64,000 bases of DNA from Micractinium sp. NFX-FRZ (Eukaryota > Chlorophyta > Trebouxiophyceae > Chlorellales > Chlorellaceae), in the NCBI GenBank assembly GCA_029339195.1, contig JAPTJF010000264.1, positions 1 through 64,000 of the forward strand. Reading direction: 5' to 3'. Each line of letters begins with the position of its first letter. Position 1 is the stretch's first letter. Shown in pieces: positions 12,502-22,700 of the stretch. The notes under the pieces were generated by a model. It was given only the letters and a program-made list of their open reading frames with translations. It ran no database searches and had not been told where the DNA came from. The translations under genes were made by a program, and so were the position numbers.

Positions 12502-13756
12502 GGCAAGCAGAGGGGAAGCACCCCTTGGAAGAACCCTCTGCTTTCCCGCCCCAACCAGTTCCACCTAGCTTAGCACACTAGCAACCATGCAGGCTCCCAG
12601 GAAGGAACAAGACGCCAAACCTGGCTGGCTGTCAAGTGCACACCCACTGGGGCGCATACTGTCCACGCTCACCTTACCTGTCTAGACCAGCCATCCCATC
12701 CGTAGCTCGCCGCCTGTGACCCGGCCCTGTGTTGAGGCCTTCCCCACATTCCCCATTTAACCATTTGATACAGCAACAAACAACCCTCATATCATGTGCC
12801 GCAACACATGCATGCTGCCTCCCGTCCCAAACTGCTACCCTACGGATCGCCCTCCGGCGCGCCGCCCACCCACCTACCTACCTGTCCCTCCCTGCTTTAT
12901 CACACTCCGCTGGCGCACCCTCCGGACGCCCACCCAAGATCTGTGTGACCCCTTCAACTTCATCCTCCCTCCCCTTACGATTATTGCTTCTTTCCACCTT
13001 GTGGCCACCCTTGTGGGCGCCCTCAGCTGGGCGCTCTGCCCGCCACCTTGGAACCGCCGTGCTACGCCTGCTGCAATTTTTGCTGGCCCGGCTCTGGGCG
13101 CGCAAGGATACAGTAAATAGGTTGTGCCATGCATGCATGACAGCACCTGGCAGGCGTATTACCCATGCTGAAATGGCATTCCTGCCCATGAGCTTTGTAT
13201 TCTGTAACAGTGCAATGCTGCCAGAATTGTCAAACACCAGCTACTTGCAACGGGCAATCTGAGCTGGCAAGAAGGTGGGCAGGCACCCCAGCGGTAGGGT
13301 CATCAGCACCTGCCGCTGCCAGTCACAACACCCATCACCGCTGCCAGTGCCACGGCCACCAGCACTTCTTCGGCAGGAGCACTTAGGCAACACGGGCCCG
13401 AATTCGTTTTCGTAGGGCGGCATGCTACATGTGGTAAGAAAGTGCAACATGAAAGGTAGCATCAAACCAAATAGCACTTGCTTTTTAGAAAACTTGTTTT
13501 TAGAAAAAAGGTAATGACCCAAACGCAGCAGCAGCACGCGGTGTGCACTTGTCGGTGACAGAAAAGGAGAGGATGGGTAGGCAGTGCAGGGTAGGAGGGG
13601 GCAGCAGCTTGCAGCACGGTACAGGCGGGCCGGTGTGGCGTACAGGTCAGCTTAACAGTTATTGAGAGATGCGGCGCGGTGCCACGAGAGCAGCTCCGGA
13701 GGGCTGGAGGCATGTCACCGGGCGGAGATACAAAGGCACAATCTATGAGCTCGTGC
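12502..13756. other. Convergent intergenic region with 3' UTRs
   Basis: About 1.25 kb between the stop codons of the SGNH gene (+) and the chimeric membrane-protein gene (-). It holds the two 3' UTRs. I see no supported coding sequence. A short A/T-rich patch with TTTTTAGAAAA occurs near 13480-13510. Confidence 0.5.
13203..13207 (+). promoter_or_regulatory. TGTAA poly(A) signal, candidate
   Basis: TGTAA is the usual green-algal polyadenylation signal. This copy is about 700 nt after the SGNH gene stop, which would make a long 3' UTR. Confidence 0.4.
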
Positions 13757-16700
13757 TTAGCTCGCCGGCGGCAGTGTGTAGGTGAAGGGGAAGCAGCTGG
13801 CGGCCCAGTTGAACGGCTCAGGCCCGCTGTTGGCGCAGGGCGCTTCCTCTATCAGGCGCCCACTCAGCACGGTCCTGTCTGTGTTGTGGAACACGAACAC
13901 CTGGGAAGGGGGCAAGAGTGGGGGTGCACAAGGCCCAGCCATGATTGCGTGGTTCACATAAACACGACGTGGTGGGCCCGGGTCCAGGGTAGGTTGGGGC
14001 TGGCAACAATGCCACTTTCCCAGGCGTCCCCTCACATCCAGTCCCATCCCATCCCGCCCCAGCCCACCCCAACCAATACGACCCCACCCCATCCAATCTA
14101 ATCCCCCCTCCACCCCTCCGGGCTCACCCCACCCATCCCCCCCCACCCCACCCCACCCGCCCTCACCTCAAAGGGCACTCCCCTGCCTCCCCGATTGTAG
14201 TCCTGCACCCGCACGGTGTAGCTGCCAGGCAGGGGGTCGCGCACATACACATACCTGGGGGGGCCGTACCAAGGGGCAGGGTAAGAGTGAGAGGCACATG
14301 TGGCTCAGCGCTGGACCACACACATACACATGGGCATGGGAGGCAGCGCTGTCTCCCATCCTCCAACCATGCTCTTTGCGTGTGCCAACCGAGCATGCCC
14401 GCGCTGGCACTCCCTCAGACAGCCAAGCCGGCACGTGTGCGAGTGCTGGCTTCACCACGCCTACCGGACTCCCGGCTCCCGGGCGCTGCACTGTGGCCCT
14501 GCCCTGCAACAAAGCCCGGCATACATGCGCACGCATGTGCATGCGCGATATGCACTCACTCTTGTTGCGGCAGGGGGCACTCAATGCAGTCGAACTCGCT
14601 GAACTGCAGGGCGGGGAGAGGGGCAGGCCGCCCACGTGTGTGTGCCTATGTGGAGCGGTTCTTGGCGCAGCTGCCTGCGCTGGTTGCACATGCACGTCCA
14701 CGCTACATCCCATCACACTCAACAAATTTGAAGTGGCCCGCCTTGCCAGTCGCTCACCATAAAGTGCTCTGAGCTGCGGCACTCTTTGTGTGTGTCGTCC
14801 TGCGTGTAGCCGACGAAGCACCCGGCGGGGTCTGTCACGTAGAGATCAAAGTCCCTTGTGGCGTTCCACACCAGGCGGAAAGTGAGGCTTGCGATGGTGA
14901 TGCATTGCGTGTTGGCACACTGTGCCGGGGCCACACGCAGGGAAGCAAGAGGTGTCTGGAGGCGAGGGCGGGGGGCGTGGTGGTGAGGGAGGGGATGGCG
15001 GTCGGGGTGGTGGTTGGGGGGATGGCGGGGGGCGGGGCGAGGGCGGGGGAGGTGATGGGGGTGGCGGGGGGCGAGGTGATGGGGGCGGGGGTGGGCGAGG
15101 TGATGGGGGCGGGGGAGGGGGAGGCGAAGGGGGTGGGGGTGGGGGCGGGGATGGCGGTTGGGGTGGTGGCTGGGGGAATGGCGGGGGGCGGGGCAAGGGC
15201 GGGGGCGGTGACGGGGGCGGGGGCGGAGGAGGCACAGGGGGTGGGGGAAGGGGCGGGGGTGGGGGTTGGGGGGATGGCGGGGGGCGGGGTGAGGGCGGGG
15301 GAGGTGATGGGGGCGGCAATGGGCGAGGTGATGGGGGCGGAGGCGGGGGCGGTGATGGGGGCGGGGGCGGGGGCGGAGTTGATGGTGGGGGTGGTGGCGA
15401 GGGCGGGGGAGGGCTCGGAGGCGGGGGAGAGGGAGGTGGCCGGGGCGGGGAAGGTGACGGGGGGGATGGTGGCGGTGAAGGAGAGGGTGGCGGCGGGGGC
15501 GGTGATGGGCGAGGCGGGGGAGGCGGCGGGGGCGAGGGCCTGCGACACAAGAGGGAGGTACACATGCTTTGTCCATCGCCCCACTTCCCTCCCTTGCGTT
15601 GCCAGACACTGGCATCACGAGTAGGTGACACGTGGGCGCTGCTGATGTGGCCAAGTGCTGCGTGGGCATGTGCCAACAGTTTTGACACGGCAGCCCCAGC
15701 AGCCTCCCACCACACCATGCCCCCCACCCACCGCCCGGCCAGCACATGGCTCATCGCAGTGTCGGCAGCAGGCAGAGCAGGGTTGCAAACCAACCTGGGT
15801 GGGGGCGGCGGCCTGGGTGGCTGGGGAGGGCTAGGGGAGGGTGGGGGTGGGGGCGCCGGCGCTGGTGGGGGTGGTGAAGGGCGTGGGGGAGGCGGGGGAC
15901 GCGGGGAGGGTGGGGGTGGGGGCGATGGCGAAGGTGGAGGTGGTGACGGGCGGGGTGGTGGAGGGGGTGGGGAAGGAGAGGGAGGGGGCGGGGAGGGGCG
16001 AGGTGGACGTGGCGGGGGCGGGCTGGGCGGAGGGGGTGGCCGTGGGCGGGGCGGAGGGGGCGGAGACGGCGGTGGCGGTGGGGAGGGGGACGGGGGTGGG
16101 GGCGATGGCGAAGGAGGAGGTGGGGGCGAGGGGCTGGGTGGCGGTGGAGAGGGTGACGGCGGCGGTGGAGAAGGGCGCGGTGGTGGTGGTGGCGGAGGAG
16201 GAGATGGAGGGGGCGGGGAAGGGTAGGGTGGAGGTGGGGGCGGTGGGCTGGGCGGAGGTGGTGGCGGTGGGCTGGGTGGCGGTGGCGGTGGCGGGCTGGG
16301 CGGTGGTGGCGGTCGCGGGCTGGGTGGAGGTGGCGGGGGCGGCGGTGGCGGTGGGGAGGGGGAGGGGGGTGGGGGCGATGGCGAAGGAGGAGGCGGGGGT
16401 GGTGAAGGGCGTGGGGGAGGCGGCGGATTTGGGGATGGCGGGGGCGGTGGAGAGGGCGACGGTGGGCGTGGTGGAGGGCGTGGTGGTGGTGGTGGCGGGG
16501 AAGGAGAGGGAGGGGGCGGGGAGGGGTGGGGTGGAGGCGATGGTGGCGGGCTGGGTGGAGGTGGCGGTCGAGGGCTGGGTGGCAGCGGTGGAGACGGGCT
16601 GGGCGGAAGTGGCGGGCGTGGGCTAGGTGGAGGGGGCGGAGACGGCGGTGGGGGCGGGAATGGGGAGGGGGGCGGGGGCGATGGGGACGGGGGAGGCGGG

Positions 16701-19700
16701 GGCGATGGGCTGGGTGGCGGTGGAGAGGGCGGCGGAGGGGGCGGTGATGGGCTGGGCGGTGGAGGGGGCGGTGGACTGGGGGACGGCGGGGGCTTGGGGG
16801 ATGGCGGAGGCGGTGAAGGCTGGGGGGGCGGGGGCGGGGGCTTGGGGGATGGCGGGGGAGGTGGTGGCTTGGGTGAGGGCGGTGGGGGAGGAGGCCGGGG
16901 GGACGGCGGGGGTGGGGGAGACCGCCTTTTCGGCACGATAGGTGGTTCGGGTGCGGGCGGAGGAGGAGGAGACGGGGGGCTTGGAGGAAGAGGAGGTGGA
17001 GTTGGGGGTGAGGGTGGAGGAGGGTAAGACTCTGCTGGATCCCCGGGAGAGGGCAGGGTGCTGGGTGGAGGGGTGGGGTGAGGTGGTGGGGGGGAAGGGC
17101 TTGGTGGATCCTCCTGGGGGCGCAGGGTGCTGGGGGGTGGCGGCAGCGGGGTTGGGAGATGTGGCATGGGAGGTGGCGGCATAGAAGAAGCAGCGGGGGG
17201 CGGCAAAGGGGTCCATGGCGGCCGAGGAGGGGCCGGTGCTTGCGTGGGCGGGGGGCGGGAGGGAAGGGACCGCGGTCGGGCGTTGACCAGCACCGTGTGG
17301 AACAGCCTGCCCTGAGCATCGACCACCCACACATCTGCAGCTTGACGCAAAGGGGCAGCGGGCAAGCCAAAGAGGGTTGACACACATTTGTCAGCATCGG
17401 GCGGGAGAGCTGCGCGGCAGCTAAGGGAACTTTTGAGAAGCCCGCCCGTTCCTTGTTGGGACCTCCTCTTGTAAGCGTGCATTCAACAGGCGGTTGAGGC
17501 AGGTGTAAACACTCCCACAGATGAGTATTGGTTGACTGGGTATCTGGTTATTGTTGCAGCACCTACAGCAGGCCAAGAGCCAACGTACCTACGTACGTGC
17601 CGTTGCGAGCATTCACAGCATGGCTCTGCACCGATCCTTTGTACACCTGCGGGGTGCGCAGCACAACACAGCGCAGCACAGCGGGGCAGAAGATGCAACA
17701 TGTCGGTGATTGTGTGAATCAGTCCGGTGCTGGCTGCCACGCCAAGCTGAACCAGCCTGCACGCCGCCTGCAGCCCCGATGACGCCATACTGGGCTGGCT
17801 TTCGCCACCCACCCTACGCCGGATATGGCACCCACCACATGAACCCTCCATCAACACTCACACACAAACATGTAGCACCCTGGCAGCAATCACCTGTTGG
17901 CAGTTGGCGGGGTCCAGCCCGCCCCGGCAGGCCCAAACACCAGCGCAACTGCCGTCCGAGTTGCGCCCACTGCAGCAGAGAGAGCAGGGGTGATGTTTAG
18001 AAGCCGGTGTGGCCTTGGACAGGCACGGCAGAGCGGTGTGGTACAGCCAAGCAAGGCCAGGTTGGCCCAGGCCTCCCACCAGTGCCGCTACTGCCCTGTA
18101 GCTCAACCAACGGGTACTGCAGGTACCACACAAGGCTGCAGGCAGTATCAGCCTGGCCCAGCTGTCCCCCAGGTCTCTTGCTCCATCCAGTGGTATAGGT
18201 GACAACCACACTACACCCCCCACTGGTTCTGTGGTTGCCTTCAGCACGAGCTCTGCCAATCCTTGTCCGCCCGCCATGCCGCTCCCGCACCCCGCGCGCA
18301 TGCACCCACTGTGTCACACCCAGTGAGTGTGGCACTGCGTGTGTGGCACTGACAGACACACACACCTGTACCACAGGTCGCCTGCTCCATCGTAGATTGC
18401 GGCACAGGCAGGCAGCCTTGCCTTGGTCGCCCAAAGTCCAGACTGAACGGACACCAGGGGGCATTTCGAAGAAAGTGGGCAGGCACCAGGGGTTGCCGGT
18501 GCTAGCTGACTGGCAGCCACTTCCACACACTCGGCTCCTGCACAGGTTTCTCGCTGCGCACATGCTAACCCCCTCGCCTCCCCCTGGCCTCGCCACCATC
18601 AACCAGAATACTGCAGCGCTGGCTCGGTCGGCAGCGCAGCACAAGAGGTTGCACCTGGCTGGCGCCCCCTCCCCTCCCCTTGCCCACCTGTGTGTCCAAT
18701 CCCACCATCTCCTGCCCGGCAGATAGTGCCGACAGCTTCCCCTCAGCGTCCTGCCCTGCCACGCCTGCCAGCTCAGCATCCGAGTCGATACGACTCCGCC
18801 ACATGTTTAGGGCAGGGTCATACTGGCGTACCTGCATGCGGTTGGCCAGGGGGCAAAGGCATGACTCTCCGCACTTCGAAGCCAAAGGGCAGCAACTTGC
18901 CGTGGACTTGAAATGTAATTAATTCAGTGAGTGAGCAACGCATATCCATCGGGCATTCCGCACTCCGCCTTGCTCAACTTTCGTTCCACCATGCAGGATT
19001 CAGCCCCGCCCCCCCCACCCTCGATCTCGAGGAGGCAAGAAATCAGCGCACTTCATCCTCTGCCACGACCAAGCACCCCACACAAAACCCCGGCCAGCAG
19101 CCACTGGCAGGACCCGCGCACAGTCCACGCACCGCTCTGCGGGAGGGCAGCAGGGCCCACATCGTGCCATCGGCAACCACCGCGCCCTCCACCATGCCTT
19201 CCTGCAGGGCAGGCAGGGCAGACAGTAACACAAGTCAGCCGCGGGGAAGTGTGGAGCCAGTCAGGGTGTGGGGGCGCTGGTGGCCCAGGCCGCACAGCAG
19301 GCCCACAGGACAGGCAGGTGAGCCCAGCGTGTCTACAGGCTAAGCAGGGCTGGTTGCCCGGATGTGCATGGCGGTGGTAAGACAGTGGGAGGCCCATCAG
19401 TGCTTCCTGCACCGCCTGCCCAAAAGCACACGCTGCCATGCACAGGTGGCAGTCTAGAGAAATCGCACAGCTGGAGCATGCAGGCTACGGCAGAGCAAGG
19501 AAAAGGTTGTAAGAGGCCACACACCGGGCTACCCACCGGCATGTCGGGTGGGCTGCCAGAGACATCCACCAGACTGACACCACCGCGTGCTAGGTGCCGG
19601 GCCGAATGCCTGCCGGAGGAGTTGCCAGAACTGCTGCCGCCGCCGTTGCTGGCTGGCGCTGAACCTGCCGCTGCTGGCAGCGCTTGCAGGGTGGCACCAT

Positions 19701-22700
19701 CAGGCGAGAGTGGAGGCACAGCAGAGGAGGCAATGTCCATCCCTGCTATGCGAACCCATTGAGTGCCGGTGTAGTAAAAGCCTGCATGATTTGAAAAGGA
19801 AGTGTGCAGTCAGAGATGGGGACGCCCGGAAATGTACCAATTCTGGCAAAGATGACACCAATCTTAGCACCCGCCCCACGGCTCCTGGCATCACCTAGCC
19901 TTGCGCCTGCCTGCAAGCCTGCCTGTCCTCTGCCTGCATGCCTGCCTGCTTTTGGGCCCCCTTCCTCCACCCGCAAAGGAGTGCACTGACAACCGCAAGC
20001 CCTGCAACCCCAGCACACACCCTCATTGCATGAATTGATGACGTAGGCAGTCGTGTTGGTAGGGCCAGGAATGACCTGCGAAGGCAGTTTGGGGGGAGGC
20101 AGGAAAGGAGAAGGGTGCACTTGCTCAGCATGCAGCATGCAAGGCCAAGTTGAGCCGGGCACTCAGTAGCACAGGTGGCCGGGGGATGCGTCCGCAATGC
20201 CAGCTGGCGCCGTTGTGTTGGCCTGGCGTTAGCAGCCACTCAAGCCTGCCCCTGCCAGCATGGTGCACCACCTGGTGCATAGAGATCAGGCGTGCTCCCC
20301 AACACACTGGCTGGTCGATTGCACGAACGGGGCCAGCTGTGGCAAACTGCGATGCCCAGCTGGCAAGGAAGGGGCAGGATATGGCGCCCACCTTGATGCC
20401 TGCCATCCCCTCCACCTTGACCCATTGCCCACTGGGGTCCAGATACCACACGGCATTCCCACAGACAGAGGACGGCCCGCCTGCAGGGCAACAACAGTTG
20501 TGGCTTTGCCGGCAGTTCGAAGGGAAGGGATACAGCCCCGCTGCCTGTGCTGCAGGCGCCCATGCAGAGCCTTGACCCTCAGAGGCATCCGTATCCCCCC
20601 CCTGTGGCCCCCCCATTGCTGCACAAATTCCCACATGAACAATCCCACCTGTGTCACACGCGCCGTGGCAAGGCTCCACGTCAGTAGAGATGCGCCACAG
20701 GGCGCCAGAGGACCCCACAGCCATTGCCTTGGCTGCAAGGCAGCGGCAGAGCGGGAGTGAGGAACTTGGTGGGCATGATAAAAACTGGCTTGCAGACAGC
20801 AATAATGCACCCCACCCGCCTGCCAGCCACACGCACCCACTGCCCTGCGCCCACACACCTGCCACTCCCTCCTGCTCCCGCCAGCCATACGGTTCATCGA
20901 ACAGGGGCGTTCCTGCAGCAGCTGCGCTCTGGGACTTCTTGCCCGCAAGGCCCACCCCTGTCCCAGCTCCAATCCCCCCAATCGGCAGCAGGGATAGCAG
21001 GAGGAGAAGGAGCAGCCGGCGGCGCCGCTGCTTCCACCTTTCACTTCTGACTGGGACCTCTCCTGCGGAGGGCCCTTCTCCAGCTGCCACCTCAGCTGCT
21101 GCTGCTGCTGCTGCAGCTGCTGCTGGTAGTGGTGTACCCTTTTCCGACGGTGCCTCACCACTGGCTGCCGCTGCCAATCCTGCAACTGATGCAACTGTGT
21201 CGGCTGCGCCTGCAGGCAATGCAGCAGCAGAGCAACCCCCTTCTGCCGCTCCTGCTGCTGCTGTTGTCGTGCCTGTGGCCGCTGCCACAGCTGCTCCTCC
21301 TCCTGCTGTTCCTGGTGTTGCCTCTGCTGCTGCTACCCCTCCGGCGGTTGCTGCTGCTGTTGCTGCTGCGGTTGCCACTGAGTAGCGGACTAGAGCCTTG
21401 AGGGGTGTGTGCTCCCACTCCTGAGGCCCACCACCCTCGTCCCGCTCAACTGCGCTGGATTGCTGCCCTGAACCGAACAGCGGGTTGGCAATACCCATGG
21501 ATAGTGGGTACCCAGCGCCTTCATTGCCAGGCTGCTCAGCTTCCGCGCTGGACTGCTGCCCTGAACCAAACAGTGGGTTGAACAAACCGCTGCTGGCTCG
21601 CTGCCGCGCCGACGCAAACACTTGGCCCAGCGCAGCTTTCAGCGCGCCCGCTGCTGCAGCCACTGTGGAGCCCGCCGTAGCTGCAACATCGAAAAATGCA
21701 CGTGGCGTGGACTCCGATTCAGCAGCCGCTGCACCCCCTTCCCCTGCTGTATCGATGGCACCTGCTGCCGCTGCTGCTGTTGTGGCACCAGCTGCTGTAG
21801 TGCACGCTGCAGCAGTTGCTGTGCCTGCCAGTGCAGCAGCGGCCGGAGCTTCCGCTGCAGCTGCTGCAGCTGCCATCTGTGCAGCTGCCTCTGTGGCAGA
21901 AGCTGCTGCCACCGCTGCAGCCGCTGCGCGCGCCCCCAAGCGTTCAGCTGCTTTAGGTGCAGCAGGGGCCTTCTTGTCAGGTTTGGGCCGCTTGGCAAGC
22001 TTGATGGCTGCGCTGTTGCCATACAGGCTGGAGGCCGCTTTTGTGCTGCTTTTAGGTGCCATCGTGTCACCAGCACCACCACCTTTATGTGCGCTGCCCC
22101 CCTCGGCGGCAACAGGGACACGTGCGGCTCCCGCACCACCACCACTGCCTGCTGCTGCAGTGCTGCTGGCTCGGCCTGTCCCCACACCGCTGCCGAAAGC
22201 TGCTCCAGGCACGCCGGCGGTTCCTCCGCCTGCTCCTCTTGTCCTGCTCTTTCCCTTGGTGCTGCCAGAGGGTGCTCCCTGGCTGCCAGCAGTGCTTTCG
22301 AGGGTGGAGCCGCCACTGGGTGATGCCGGGCGTGGCCTGTAAAATGTGGAAACGTGTGACAGGGGCTCTTGTGAGAGGCATGCGTAGAGCTAGCTGATGT
22401 GCAAGGCATGTGTGGGGGACGAGATGCAGGTATGCTGTGTGCCAAGGAAGATGGGGAGGCACCACCAGGCGTGGCCCTGCCATGGCCCACCCCTGCTCTA
22501 CTCTACTGGAGCTCCCAAACCCATTGCCCCTCCCTGCTCAGACACGATGCAAGACACAGGAGGGATGAAGCCACAAGCAAGCAAGGAAGCCGCAATGCCC
22601 GTGTGGGCATCAATAGAAATTCCCGCCCCTCACCATTGTGAGCCGTTCTTGCCACTGCCCAGCCCATGGCTATCGAGCCCCTCAACTCCAGCAAGGCTGC

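Noticed and set aside
14788..16941. Long glycine-rich open frames on the plus strand opposite the polyproline tract
   Set aside because: They are complements of proline codons; all frames are open because of base composition.
14846..17482. A free-standing 878-residue hydroxyproline-rich (pherophorin-like) gene on the minus strand
   Set aside because: The open frame runs through an intron (15540-15794) and ends in the wrong frame; phase-consistent exons link it upstream to the propeller and repeat region and downstream to a different frame. No pherophorin domain is visible.
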